Shown here piece after piece: positions 44,034 through 53,243 of a stretch of 64,000 bases of DNA. Source of the stretch: Sulfurivermis sp040755915 (GTDB lineage: Bacteria; Pseudomonadota; Gammaproteobacteria; Thiohalomonadales; Thiohalomonadaceae); the NCBI GenBank assembly GCA_040755915.1, contig JBFLWM010000041.1:62001-126000 (forward strand), given 5' to 3'. The position numbers and the translations under genes are program-made. Numbering within the stretch: the first letter of the stretch is position 1; every line of letters begins with the position of its first letter. Below the pieces are notes generated by a model that ran no database searches, had not been told where the DNA came from, and was given only the letters and a program-made list of their open reading frames with translations.

Positions 44034-45278
44034 ATGAGTTCCCGTACCGCAGCGCCGACGGAGGCCGAACCCTTGCGCATCCTGATGATCTCCGATGTCT
44101 ATTTCCCCCGTGTGAACGGCGTCTCCACCTCGATTCAGACCTTTCGCCGCGAATTGCAGGCGCTGGGGCACGAGGTGACCCTGGTGGTGCCCGACTATGG
44201 TGTGGCCCATGACGGCGATGATGACGACATCATCCGCATTCCTTCGCGCCAGGTGCTGCTGGATCCGGAGGACCGCCTGATGCGCCGCCGTGCGATTCTC
44301 GATCTGCTGCCGCGGCTGCGGACGCAGGGCTATGACCTGGTGCACATCCAGACCCCCTTCGTCGCCCACTATCTGGGCCTGCGCCTGGCGCGGGAGCTGA
44401 AGCTGCCGGTGGTGGAGAGCTACCACACCTTTTTCGAGGAGTATCTGTTCCATTACATCCCGTTCCTGCCGCGCGCGTGGCTGCGTGCGGTGGCACGGCG
44501 CTTTTCGCGCTGGCAGTGCAACAGCGTGGACAGTGTGGTGGTGCCGTCCACCGCCATGCTTGAGGTGTTGCGCGGCTATGGCGTGCGCAGCGCGGCGCGG
44601 ATCATTCCCACCGGCATCGAACTGGCGGAATTCCGCCACGGTGACGGCTCCGCCTTCCGCCGCCGGCACGACATTCCGGCCGCGCGTCCCGTGCTGACCT
44701 TCGTCGGCCGTGTCGCCTTCGAGAAGAACATCGATTTTCTGCTGCGCATGCTGGTGCGCGTGCGGCAGGAAGTGCCGGATGTGCTGCTGGTGATCGCCGG
44801 CGAGGGGCCTGCCGTGTCGCATCTGCGCGGTCTGAGCGAGCGCCTGTCCCTGCAGGACAACGTGTTGTTCATCGGCTATATGTCGCGCCGCGGCGAATTG
44901 CAGGACTGCTATGCGGCGGGCGACATCTTTGTCTTCGCCTCGCGTACCGAGACGCAGGGGCTGGTGCTGCTGGAGGCCATGGCGCTGGGTGTGCCGGTGG
45001 TGTCCACGGCGGTGATGGGGACGCGCGACGTGGTGCATGCCGGCGAGGGTGCGATTATCGCCCCGGAGGATGAGGCCGGTTTCGCCGCCGCGGTAACCGG
45101 CCTGCTGCGCAATCCGGCACGACGGCAGGCGCTGGGTGAGACGGCACGTGTATATGCCGCCGGCTGGGCAGCTCCCCTGCTGGCACAGCGCCTGGCGGAA
45201 CAGTATGCCGCGGTCGTGGCGGCGGATGCAGTGGTGCGGGAGCCCGCCGGTACGGCGGATGCCTGCCTGCCGGGATAG
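44034..45278 (+). CDS. GT4-family glycosyltransferase
   Basis: A 414-residue retaining glycosyltransferase with GT-B fold. The acceptor domain starts at ILMISDVYFPRVNGVSTSIQTF and has the HIQTPF and ESYHTFFEEY segments. The donor domain carries VLTFVGRVAFEKNIDFLL and the EX7E-type motif in ETQGLVLLEAMALGVPVV. It resembles bacterial enzymes that transfer sugars to diacylglycerol or phosphatidylinositol. It is followed after 62 to 71 bases by a related glycosyltransferase and then a PAP2 phosphatase. Confidence 0.9.
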   Translation: MSSRTAAPTEAEPLRILMISDVYFPRVNGVSTSIQTFRRELQALGHEVTLVVPDYGVAHDGDDDDIIRIPSRQVLLDPEDRLMRRRAILDLLPRLRTQGYDLVHIQTPFVAHYLGLRLARELKLPVVESYHTFFEEYLFHYIPFLPRAWLRAVARRFSRWQCNSVDSVVVPSTAMLEVLRGYGVRSAARIIPTGIELAEFRHGDGSAFRRRHDIPAARPVLTFVGRVAFEKNIDFLLRMLVRVRQEVPDVLLVIAGEGPAVSHLRGLSERLSLQDNVLFIGYMSRRGELQDCYAAGDIFVFASRTETQGLVLLEAMALGVPVVSTAVMGTRDVVHAGEGAIIAPEDEAGFAAAVTGLLRNPARRQALGETARVYAAGWAAPLLAQRLAEQYAAVVAADAVVREPAGTADACLPG

Positions 45279-45349
45279 GCACCCCGGCATCACCAAAGGA
45301 TCATCAACCTGTCATCGCGGTTTCACACAGCGGGGGGAGCATGGCAGCC

Positions 45350-46552
45350 ATGTCGATCGGTGATAGCGCCATGAGTCTTGCCCCTGCAAACCGCACCCGG
45401 CTGCATCTCGGTGTGGTGACCGAGACCTATCCGCCCGAGGTCAATGGCGTGGCCATGACCATAGGCAGGCTGGTGGATGAGATGAGCCGGCGCGGCCATC
45501 GCATTCAGCTGGTGCGGCCGCGCCAGGGACAGGGCGACACCGTTGCCGATGCGCTTGATGACGAGTTCGACACGCCGTTGAGTACGACTCTGGTCAGCGG
45601 CGTCACCATGCCCTGGTATCGCGAGTTGCGCCTTGGCCTGCCGGCGGGCTCGCGCCTGCGGCAGCTGTGGCGGCGCGAGCGGCCCGATGTGCTGTACGTG
45701 GCCACCGAGGGGTTGCTGGGGTGGTCGGCCATCCGTGAGGCGGCGCGGCAGAACATTCCGGTGATCAGCGGCTTCCACACCAACTTCCACAGCTACAGCC
45801 AGCACTATCAAATCGGCTTCCTGCAGCGCCCCATCTACGACTATCTGCGCCGGCTGCACAACCGCACCGCCTGCACCCTGGTGCCGACCGAGGTGCAGCG
45901 CAAGTCATTGCTGGCCGATCGGTTCCGCAACGTCGAGGTGCTGGGGCGCGGCGTCGACAGCCGGCTGTTCACGCCGGCGCGGCGCAACGAGGATCTGCGC
46001 CGCGCCTGGGGGCTGGGTCGTCAGGACCTGGCGGTAATCTATGTCGGCCGTCTGGCGGCGGAGAAGAATCTGCCGCTGGCGGTGCATGCCTTCCGCGCCA
46101 TGCGCGAGCGCAATCCCAACCTGCGCCTGATAATCGTCGGCGATGGGCCGTTCTATGAAGACCTGTACGGCAATGAGCGTGACGTGATCTTCTGCGGCGT
46201 GCAGACCGGCGTTGCCCTGGCAGAACACTACGCCTCCGCCGATATCTTCCTGTTTCCCAGCGAGACGGAGACCTTCGGCAACGTCACCCTGGAGGCGATG
46301 GCCTCGGGGCTGGCGGTGGTGGCCTTCGACTATGCCGCGGCCCACATGCATATCGAGCCCAAACAGGAGGGGTTGCTGGTGCCGTTGGGCGATCACGCGG
46401 CCTTCATTGCCACGGCGGCGGCCCTGGCCACCCAGCCGGAGCGGGTCGAGCAGTTGCGCTTTGCGGCGCGGCGCAAGGCGCAGCGTCTGGACTGGCAGGG
46501 CGTGGCGGATCGATTCGAGTGGCTGTTGCGCACCTACAGCGGGAGGGCATGA
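45350..46552 (+). CDS. GT4-family glycosyltransferase, second
   Basis: A 400-residue GT-B enzyme similar in architecture to its upstream neighbour: VVTETYPPEVNGVAMTIGRL opens the acceptor domain, ISGFHTNFHSYSQHY follows, and YVGRLAAEKNLPLAVHAF and SETETFGNVTLEAMASGLAVV form the donor domain. This pattern is close to the mannosyl- or glucosyl-diacylglycerol synthases of the GtfA/MgtA type. ATG 45350 is preferred to 45341, which sits only 2 bases from the GGGGGG site. Its stop overlaps the PAP2 gene. Confidence 0.9.
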   Translation: MSIGDSAMSLAPANRTRLHLGVVTETYPPEVNGVAMTIGRLVDEMSRRGHRIQLVRPRQGQGDTVADALDDEFDTPLSTTLVSGVTMPWYRELRLGLPAGSRLRQLWRRERPDVLYVATEGLLGWSAIREAARQNIPVISGFHTNFHSYSQHYQIGFLQRPIYDYLRRLHNRTACTLVPTEVQRKSLLADRFRNVEVLGRGVDSRLFTPARRNEDLRRAWGLGRQDLAVIYVGRLAAEKNLPLAVHAFRAMRERNPNLRLIIVGDGPFYEDLYGNERDVIFCGVQTGVALAEHYASADIFLFPSETETFGNVTLEAMASGLAVVAFDYAAAHMHIEPKQEGLLVPLGDHAAFIATAAALATQPERVEQLRFAARRKAQRLDWQGVADRFEWLLRTYSGRA

Positions 46553-47091
46553 TGGCGATGCAGCGCAGTGCGGATCTGTGGCGCCGGGCGGGGGATCTGG
46601 ACCTGTCCCTGTGCATGCTGTTCAACCGCGGTGTACAGCGTCGTGCCGTGCGCCGGCTGTTCGCGCTGGTCAGCCGTCTCGGCAACGGCGTGTTCTGGTA
46701 TGCGCTGATGGCGGCACTGCCGCTGACCTTCGGCGCCGCCGGCGTGGCGAGTGCGCTGCACATGGCGCTGGTAGGCGCTGTCGGTGTGGCGCTGTACCGT
46801 CTGATGAAAGGCCATATCAACCGTGAGCGCCCCTTTGTGCATAACCCACAGATCCGGCTCGGTGCCATGCCGCTGGACCGTTTCAGTTTTCCCTCTGGGC
46901 ACACCCTGCACGCGGTGGCGTTTACCATCGTCGCCGTATCTCACCATCCGCTGCTGGCGACCGTGCTGGTGCCGTTTGCACTGCTGGTGGCGGCCTCGCG
47001 CATGGTGCTGGGCCTGCACTATCCGTCGGACGTGGCGATGGGGGCAACGGTCGGTGCCGCGCTGGCGGCAGCCAGCCTGTTTCTGGTCTGA
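46549..47091 (+). CDS. PAP2-family membrane phosphatase
   Basis: A 180-residue protein with about five helices. The three phosphatase motifs are intact: KGHINRERP, PSGHTLHA and SRMVLGLHYPSD. ATG 46549 overlaps the previous stop (ATGA). PAP2 enzymes remove phosphate from lipids such as phosphatidic acid or undecaprenyl pyrophosphate. With two GT4 enzymes in the same operon, supply of diacylglycerol for glycolipid synthesis is a reasonable inference. Confidence 0.92.
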   Translation: MMAMQRSADLWRRAGDLDLSLCMLFNRGVQRRAVRRLFALVSRLGNGVFWYALMAALPLTFGAAGVASALHMALVGAVGVALYRLMKGHINRERPFVHNPQIRLGAMPLDRFSFPSGHTLHAVAFTIVAVSHHPLLATVLVPFALLVAASRMVLGLHYPSDVAMGATVGAALAAASLFLV

Positions 47092-47133
47092 TGTTGCCGG
47101 GCCGAGCCAACGCCGGCCTCGTTTCTTGAAGCG

Positions 47134-49089
47134 GTGTTATTCATGACACAACTGCCCGTTGCCGGTGCTATCGCCCTCAGCCATGATAGAGCCATGGACG
47201 AAACCGACATGGCAGCGAGCAATAACGAACTGCATCTTCTGCGCGACGATGTGATCGCCCTGCGCGCGCGCGTGGTGGCCGGTGCGGAGAAGCGGCTGCA
47301 GCGTCTGCGTGCCTGCTATGCCGATGAGCACTTTTCCGCCAGCGCCCGCAATCTGGCGCACTACCTGGAGCTGCGTCGTACCGACCTGCGTCCCCTGCAG
47401 GAACGCCTGGCGGCCATGGGCCTGTCATCACTGGGGCGTGGTGAGTCCCATGTCGACGCGACCCTGGCCGGGATCATCACCCTGTTGACGCGCGCCATCG
47501 GCGCTGCTCCGGATGTGCAGCACAATGGCGGTCCGGCATTCGGCGAGGGACACCGCCTGCTGTTGCAGCACACCGACACGCTGTTCGGGCCAGCGCGTGC
47601 CCAGCGCCGGGCACGCATCATGGTGACCTTGCCCAGCGAGGCGGCCAGGGATTATGACCTGGTGCTGGGGTTGCTGCAGGCGGGCATGGATGTCGCGCGC
47701 ATCAACTGCGCCCATGATGATGCGACGGCGTGGGAGGCGATGATCAACCACCTGCGGCGGGCGGAGCGCGACAGCAATCTGCACTGCCGCGTGCTCATGG
47801 ACCTGGCCGGCCACAAGCTGCGCACCGGCCCCGTTTCCGCCGCCCCTGCCGTGTTGCACATCCGCCCGCAGCGCGATGAGTTCGGTCTGGTGGTGACACC
47901 GGCGCAAATCCTCCTGGAACCGGCCGTACAATGCAGCCTTGTAGCGGAAGATGAGCGGCGGGATACCTACCTGCGTCTGCAGATCCCGCTTGAATTGCAC
48001 GAGCAGCTGCGCCCCGGTGATCGCCTGCGCTTCAGCGACGGCCGCGGCAAGCGGCGCGAGCTGGATATCATTGCGCGCACGCCCGCCGAACGCTGGCTGG
48101 CACATAGTGCGCGCTCCGCCTACCTCACCGCCGATACCGTGCTCGAACTGCGCCGGCGCGACAGCCATCATCGCTGGCGCCGGCTGGAGCGTTATGCCCT
48201 GTGTCCCTTTCCCGGCCAGCCGCAGGCGCTGCGGTTGTATTGGGGCGATCAGCTTCTGCTGCTGCGCGATGCCATGCCGGGACAGCCGGCGCAGCGCGAC
48301 GGACTCGGCAACATCATCGCTCCGGCCAGCATCGGCTGTACCCTGCCGGCGGTGATCGACTGGCTGCAGCCCGGTGACCCGGTGTGGTTCGACGATGGCA
48401 AGCTGGGTACGGAGGTGGATGCGGTGACGCCGCAGGGCGCCCTGCTGCGCGTAACCCATGCCGCGCCGGCGGGCGTGAACCTGCGCAGCGACAAGGGCAT
48501 CAATTTTCCCAATACCCGCCTTGAGTTGCCGCCGTTGGCGCAGAAGGATCTGCAGGATCTCGACTTCGTCTGCCGTCATGCCGATATGGTCGGTTTCTCC
48601 TTTGTGGAGACGCTGGCCGACATGGAGTTCATGATGCAGGAACTGGCGCGCCGCGGGCGTGCCGAGCTGCCGATCATCGCCAAGATCGAGACGGCACGCG
48701 CGGTGAGCAATCTCGGCGAGCTGATCCTCGGCACCATCGGCCGGCACGAGCTGGGCATCATGATCGCGCGCGGCGATCTGGCCGTGGAACTGGGCGGCGT
48801 GCGTCTGGCGGAGATCCAGGAGGAGATCCTCTGGCTGTGCGAAGCGGCCCATGTGCCGGTGATCTGGGCGACCCAGGTGCTGGAGACGCTGACCCAGAAG
48901 GGGATGCGCTCGCGTCCGGAATTGACCGACGCGGCCATGGGGGTGCGCGCGGAATGCGTGATGCTGAACAAGGGGCCGTATGTGCTCGATGCCGTGCGCC
49001 TGCTCGATGACATCATGCGCCGCATGGAGGCGCATCAGCACAAGAAGATGCCGCGCCTGCGCGCCCTGGGTCTGGCCGGCAAGGATTAA
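47134..49089 (+). CDS. Atypical pyruvate kinase-like protein
   Basis: A protein of up to 651 residues, with start uncertain (ATGs at 47134, 47143, 47194 and 47209 have no strong ribosome site). An N-terminal helical extension of about 150 residues is unlike canonical pyruvate kinase. The barrel follows: RARIMVTLPSEAARD, LLQAGMDVARINCAHDD, LMDLAGHKLRTGPV, KGINFPNTRLELPPL, IIAKIETARAVSNLGEL and MIARGDLAVELGG. The usual active-site TRAE segment reads SRPE here and the KPTRAE loop is changed. The C-terminal allosteric domain is missing. Phosphoenolpyruvate chemistry is likely but not certain. It follows the PAP2 gene by 42 bases. Confidence 0.8.
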   Translation: MLFMTQLPVAGAIALSHDRAMDETDMAASNNELHLLRDDVIALRARVVAGAEKRLQRLRACYADEHFSASARNLAHYLELRRTDLRPLQERLAAMGLSSLGRGESHVDATLAGIITLLTRAIGAAPDVQHNGGPAFGEGHRLLLQHTDTLFGPARAQRRARIMVTLPSEAARDYDLVLGLLQAGMDVARINCAHDDATAWEAMINHLRRAERDSNLHCRVLMDLAGHKLRTGPVSAAPAVLHIRPQRDEFGLVVTPAQILLEPAVQCSLVAEDERRDTYLRLQIPLELHEQLRPGDRLRFSDGRGKRRELDIIARTPAERWLAHSARSAYLTADTVLELRRRDSHHRWRRLERYALCPFPGQPQALRLYWGDQLLLLRDAMPGQPAQRDGLGNIIAPASIGCTLPAVIDWLQPGDPVWFDDGKLGTEVDAVTPQGALLRVTHAAPAGVNLRSDKGINFPNTRLELPPLAQKDLQDLDFVCRHADMVGFSFVETLADMEFMMQELARRGRAELPIIAKIETARAVSNLGELILGTIGRHELGIMIARGDLAVELGGVRLAEIQEEILWLCEAAHVPVIWATQVLETLTQKGMRSRPELTDAAMGVRAECVMLNKGPYVLDAVRLLDDIMRRMEAHQHKKMPRLRALGLAGKD

Positions 49090-49117
49090 TAAGTGTTGAT
49101 GTTACTTGCGATGGCCA

Positions 49118-49324
49118 TCAGGCATTCAGATCCGGGATCAGCTCGCTTTCCAGTTTGGCAATGATGTCCTTGAGCAGCAGCTTGCGCTTCTTGAGGCGGC
49201 GCACCTGCAGTTGGTCGGCGGTGGGATCGGTGGCCAGGCGGTTGATAACGTCGTCGAGGTCGCGGTGTTCCAGCCGCAACTCTTCCAGACGGCGCTGGAT
49301 GGCCTCCAAATCCTGACCGTACAT
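49118..49324 (-). CDS. YdcH/DUF465-family small protein
   Basis: A 68-residue helical protein with the DUF465 pattern: IQRRLEELRLEHRDLDDVINRL, then LQVRRLKKRKLLLKDIIAKLE. Such proteins are often cytoplasmic and of unknown function. ATG 49324 (MYGQDLEAI) is chosen over a longer in-frame start at 49351. It converges with the pyruvate kinase-like gene and is divergent from ectABC. Confidence 0.88.
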   Translation of the reverse strand: MYGQDLEAIQRRLEELRLEHRDLDDVINRLATDPTADQLQVRRLKKRKLLLKDIIAKLESELIPDLNA

Positions 49325-49707
49325 GCTGTTTTCTCCGCCAAGGGCACGCATTGTGCGCGTGCCATATTATCCCGTTTGCCGTGGCTTGTGCAGATCCTCA
49401 CGGCCCCCGGGTTTGGGATTTCCGCTGTAATGTGTTACGGTAAAAAGCGTTCGTGGCCCCTCCGGCCATGCAACATGTGAATTTCCCTCTGACAGGACGA
49501 TGTATTCCCATAGCGGAATACGTAAGTCAGTTAACGCGCACTTTCCCGTGCGCACCCAGATGGCGCCATAGCGCCATACCGCGCGGCATTGCCGCTTCGA
49601 TGAACCGACGACGATAACGGCGCACCTGCGCCCGCTGTGCCGGCTGCCACGTTTTCGTCCGCTCGCAATAACCATGCGACACGGCCACTGCCGTGTGCAA
49701 CAGGCCT
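49325..49707 (+). promoter_or_regulatory. ectABC leader with four hairpins
   Basis: This 383-base gap carries GTATTCC-N6-GGAATAC (49502-49521), GCGCAC-N6-GTGCGC (49536-49553), ATGGCGC-CATA-GCGCCAT (49560-49577) and CACGGC-CACT-GCCGTG (49680-49695), all perfect. The last one ends 12 bases before the ectA ATG. A GTAA-N4-TTAC site is at 49427-49438. Osmotic or MarR-type control is a plausible inference. I see no clear sigma-70 promoter. Confidence 0.55.
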
Positions 49708-50229
49708 ATGACACAAGCACAATCCGGGGTTGCGGCGGCTGCCGATACGCTGCTTTTGCGCAAGCCGCATCTGGCCGATGGCCAGGCGGTGCATGCACTG
49801 GTGCGCCGCTGCCCGCCGCTCGATCTCAATTCCAGCTACAGCTATTTCCTGCTGTGCAGCCATCATGCCGACACCTGCGTGGTGGCGGAGCAGGCCGGCG
49901 CATTGGCCGGCTTTCTCTCCGCCTACCGCCTGCCGCAGGCGCCGCATACCTTGTTCGTCTGGCAGGTGGCGGTGGATGCCGCTGCACGCGGCCATGGCCT
50001 GGCCGGCCGCATGCTGGAAGAGCTTCTGGCTCGCCCCTCCTGCGCCGGTGTGCAATTCATTGAAACCACGGTATCTCCCTCCAATCTCGCCTCGCGCCGC
50101 GTGTTTGTGCGCTTTGCGGCACAGCGGCGCGCCGCATGGCAGGAGGAAGTGTTCCTGACCCGCGGCCATTTCGGCAGCGAGGCGCACGAGGAAGAGATAT
50201 TGCTGCGCATCGGTCCATTGGCAGACTGA
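49708..50229 (+). CDS. ectA: L-2,4-diaminobutyrate N-acetyltransferase
   Basis: EctA acetylates diaminobutyrate at the gamma amino group, second step of ectoine synthesis. The 173-residue GNAT protein has LLLRKPHLADGQAVHALVRRCPPLDLNSSYSYFLLC and the acetyl-CoA loop VDAAARGHGLAGRML. ETTVSPSNLASRRVF matches the EctA C-terminal motif. ATG 49708 is preferred; an in-frame GTG 15 bases earlier is part of a hairpin. Confidence 0.95.
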   Translation: MTQAQSGVAAAADTLLLRKPHLADGQAVHALVRRCPPLDLNSSYSYFLLCSHHADTCVVAEQAGALAGFLSAYRLPQAPHTLFVWQVAVDAAARGHGLAGRMLEELLARPSCAGVQFIETTVSPSNLASRRVFVRFAAQRRAAWQEEVFLTRGHFGSEAHEEEILLRIGPLAD

Positions 50230-50283
50230 GCGAATTCACTTTAGCGCCCATGGTTACGGGCGCACCACTACAGGAGGTATCAC

Positions 50284-51561
50284 ATGCGTATCATTGAACA
50301 ACTGGAATCCGAAGTCCGTAGCTATGTGCGCGCCTTTCCGGCCGTCTTCGATCGGGCGGAGGGCGCACTGCTGTACGACGAACACGGCAATCGCTACATC
50401 GATTTCTTCGCCGGCGCCGGCACGCTAAACTACGGCCACAACAATCCGCTGATCAATCAGGCGATGATTGAGTATCTGGGCCGCAACGGCATCGTGCACG
50501 GTCTGGACAAGGCGACGGTGGCAAAGAAGAACTTCCTGCAAAAGTTCCACGACACCATCCTGCAGCCGCGCAATCTGGACTACAAGGTGCAGTTCACCGG
50601 CCCCACCGGCACCAATGCAGTGGAGACGGCATTGAAGCTGGCGCGCATGGTCAAGCGGCGCTCCAATATCATCGCCTTCACCAACGGCTACCATGGCCTC
50701 ACCATGGGTTCGCTGGCGGTGACCGGCAATGATTTCTATCGTGACGAGCATTACGGTGCGCGCGCCAACGCCGACAGCATGCCCTACGACGGCTACTTCG
50801 GGCCCGGCGTCAACACCATCGAATATCTGCGCCGTTTCATCTCCGACAAGTCCAGCGGCGTCGATCTGCCGGCGGCGATCATCGTCGAGACGGTGCAGGG
50901 CGAGGGCGGCATCAATGTCGCCAGTGTCGAGTGGCTGCAGCAGCTGGAGGCGTTGTGCCGCGAGTTCGATATCCTGCTCATTATCGACGACATCCAGATG
51001 GGCAACGGCCGTACCGGCTCCTTCTTCAGTTTCGAGCGCGCCGGTATCAGGCCGGACATGGTTACCCTGTCCAAGTCCATCGGCGGCGGCCTGCCCATGG
51101 CCATCGTGCTGATGCGTCCCGAACTGGATCAGTGGAAACCGGGCGAGCACACCGGCACCTTCCGCGGCAACAACCTGGCCTTCATCGCCGCCTCCGAGGC
51201 ATTGTCCTACTGGGATAACGGTGACTTCGCCGAGGGGGTGAGCTACAAGGGCCGCATCATGGAGGAGTTGTTGCAGGGGATCGTCGACAAGTATCCCGAG
51301 CTGGAGATCAAGCTGCGCGGCATCGGTATGGTGTGGGGTCTGGATTTCAGCAGCCAGCCCGGATTTGCCGCCGCCATCTCGCGCGAGGCCTTTGCCAACA
51401 ATCTGGTCATCGAACTGGCCGGCGCCGAGGACCATGTCCTCAAATTCCTGCCGTCACTGACCATTGATGAGGAGACGCTGCGCGAGGGCATGGCTATCAT
51501 TGATCAGGTCATCGCCACCCTGCAGGCCAAGGGTGAGGCGCGGCGCCGGGGAGTGGCATAA
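50284..51561 (+). CDS. ectB: Diaminobutyrate-2-oxoglutarate transaminase
   Basis: EctB, a class III PLP aminotransferase, makes diaminobutyrate from aspartate semialdehyde in the first ectoine step. The 425-residue protein has the PLP lysine at 264 in LSKSIGGG and the typical LLIIDDIQMGNGRTG. FFAGAGTLNYGHNNP is a diagnostic EctB opening. AGGAGG precedes the ATG. Its stop overlaps ectC by one base. Confidence 0.97.
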   Translation: MRIIEQLESEVRSYVRAFPAVFDRAEGALLYDEHGNRYIDFFAGAGTLNYGHNNPLINQAMIEYLGRNGIVHGLDKATVAKKNFLQKFHDTILQPRNLDYKVQFTGPTGTNAVETALKLARMVKRRSNIIAFTNGYHGLTMGSLAVTGNDFYRDEHYGARANADSMPYDGYFGPGVNTIEYLRRFISDKSSGVDLPAAIIVETVQGEGGINVASVEWLQQLEALCREFDILLIIDDIQMGNGRTGSFFSFERAGIRPDMVTLSKSIGGGLPMAIVLMRPELDQWKPGEHTGTFRGNNLAFIAASEALSYWDNGDFAEGVSYKGRIMEELLQGIVDKYPELEIKLRGIGMVWGLDFSSQPGFAAAISREAFANNLVIELAGAEDHVLKFLPSLTIDEETLREGMAIIDQVIATLQAKGEARRRGVA

Positions 51562-51950
51562 TGATCGTGCGCACCCTGAACGAGATCATCGGCAGCGAGC
51601 GGGACGTGCGTGCCGAGAACGGCAACTGGGTCAGCCGTCGTTTCCTGCTCCGGGACGACGGCATGGGTTTTTCCTTTCACGAGACCACCATCTTTGCAGG
51701 CACCGAAACCGACATCTGGTACAAGCATCACCTCGAAGCCGTGTACTGTGTCGGCGGCGAGGGCGAGATCGAGGATCTGGCGACGGGTATCGTCCACCCG
51801 ATCCGCGACGGCACCCTGTATGCCCTCGACCAGCATGACCGCCACAAGCTGCGCGCGTTTTCCGATCTGCGCCTGGTCTGCGCCTTCAATCCGCCCATCA
51901 GCGGGCGTGAGGTGCACGACAAGGACGGCGCCTATCCGCCTGCGGATTAA
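51561..51950 (+). CDS. ectC: Ectoine synthase
   Basis: EctC cyclises N-gamma-acetyldiaminobutyrate to ectoine. The 129-residue cupin shows IVRTLNEIIGSERDV, IWYKHHLEAVYCVGGEGEIE (metal-binding His and Glu region), LYALDQHDRHKLRA and VCAFNPPISGREVHDKDGAYP. All features are normal. It overlaps ectB and ends the ectABC set; ectD and aspartokinase genes are not present here. Confidence 0.97.
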   Translation: MIVRTLNEIIGSERDVRAENGNWVSRRFLLRDDGMGFSFHETTIFAGTETDIWYKHHLEAVYCVGGEGEIEDLATGIVHPIRDGTLYALDQHDRHKLRAFSDLRLVCAFNPPISGREVHDKDGAYPPAD

Positions 51951-51998
51951 CGGCTGCTGCCGTGGTCGGCATGCACGGCGCACAAGGGAGCGTGCGGC

Positions 51999-53243
51999 AT
52001 GCTGAAGGTCATCGTTTCGCTGTTTTCCCTGCTGTTCGGCATCGGCCTGCTGCTCATCGGCATGGGTTCGCTCGGTACCCTGCTGGGCGTGCGTGCCGGT
52101 ATCGAACAGTTCGGGCCTGCGCTTACCGGCGTGGTGATGGCGGCCTACTTCCTTGGCTTCATCGTCGGTAATTACGCCTGTCCGCCGCTGATCCGCCGTG
52201 TCGGTCACATCCGTGCCTTCGCCGCCATGGCCGCCATTGTCACCGCGGTGGCGCTGACCCATGCCCTGGTGGTGTCTCCCTATGCCTGGTTTGTGCTGCG
52301 TGTGGTCAACGGCGCCTGCATGATGGGTTTGTACATGGTGGTGGAGAGCTGGCTCAACGCCATCACGCCCAATGAGCGGCGCGGCCAGGTGTTTGCTGTT
52401 TACATGGCAACTACACTGCTGGCGATGGCTGCCGGGCAGTATCTGATCCTGGTGGGCGAGATCACCAGTCTCACTCCCTTTGCCCTGACCGCCGTGTTCC
52501 TGGCCCTGGCCCTGGTTCCGGTGGCGCTGACCCGCATCGGTCAGCCGGTGCCGGTGGAGGTGCTGCGCCTGTCGGTGCGCAGCTTGTTCACCACTGCGCC
52601 GCTGGGGGCGGTTGGGGCGTTGTTCGCCGGCCTCGCCACCGGTGCCTTCTGGGGCATGGGGCCGCTGTTTGCCCACCGTATCGGCCTGGCCCCCGCGGGC
52701 GTGGCGCTGTTCATGAGCGCTGCCATTCTCGGCGGTGCCCTGTTGCAGTGGCCCATCGGCCGCCTGTCGGACAACAGCGATCGACGCCGGGTTCTGGCGG
52801 TCGTCTGCCTGGGGGGCGTGGTGGCGGCGCTGACCAGCTATGGCTTCGTGCTCACCATCCCCGAGGCCCTGTATGTCAGCGCCTTCGTCTATGGCGGTTT
52901 CGCCTTCACCGTCTATTCGCTCAGCGTGGCCCACACCAACGATCATCTGGGCAAGGAGCAGGTGCTGGAGGCGACGCGTACCCTGTTGCTATTGCACGGT
53001 ATCGGCGCGGCGATCGGTCCGGCCCTCGCCGGCATCCTGATGGGGGTGCTCGGTCCCGGCAGCCTGCTGGTGTACTTCGCCGTGGTGCAGGCCCTGCTCG
53101 GGGGATATGCGATACTGCGCATGCGCGCGCGTCTGCCGATCATCCCGGCGGAGCCGTTCAAGCCGATGGCCGGTGAGACCTCGCAGGTCGTGCTGGAGAT
53201 GGACCCCCGGGCCGAGGACGTGGTGACGGAGAACAGCCCCTGA
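51999..53243 (+). CDS. MFS transporter, YcaD-type
   Basis: A 414-residue membrane protein with 12 helices of the major facilitator family. FSLLFGIGLLLIGMGSLGTLLGVRAG and YFLGFIVGNYACPPLIRRVGHIRAFA match the YcaD group, and WPIGRLSDNSDRR is the central MFS loop motif. An AAGGGA site lies 9 bases upstream. The gene follows ectC by 48 bases and may be co-transcribed, so ectoine or another compatible solute is a possible substrate, but YcaD proteins are uncharacterised. Confidence 0.88.
   Translation: MLKVIVSLFSLLFGIGLLLIGMGSLGTLLGVRAGIEQFGPALTGVVMAAYFLGFIVGNYACPPLIRRVGHIRAFAAMAAIVTAVALTHALVVSPYAWFVLRVVNGACMMGLYMVVESWLNAITPNERRGQVFAVYMATTLLAMAAGQYLILVGEITSLTPFALTAVFLALALVPVALTRIGQPVPVEVLRLSVRSLFTTAPLGAVGALFAGLATGAFWGMGPLFAHRIGLAPAGVALFMSAAILGGALLQWPIGRLSDNSDRRRVLAVVCLGGVVAALTSYGFVLTIPEALYVSAFVYGGFAFTVYSLSVAHTNDHLGKEQVLEATRTLLLLHGIGAAIGPALAGILMGVLGPGSLLVYFAVVQALLGGYAILRMRARLPIIPAEPFKPMAGETSQVVLEMDPRAEDVVTENSP

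Noticed and set aside
49367..49675. 102-codon minus-strand frame in the ectABC leader
   Set aside because: No ribosome site, no recognisable domain, and it overlaps all the palindromes; likely chance.
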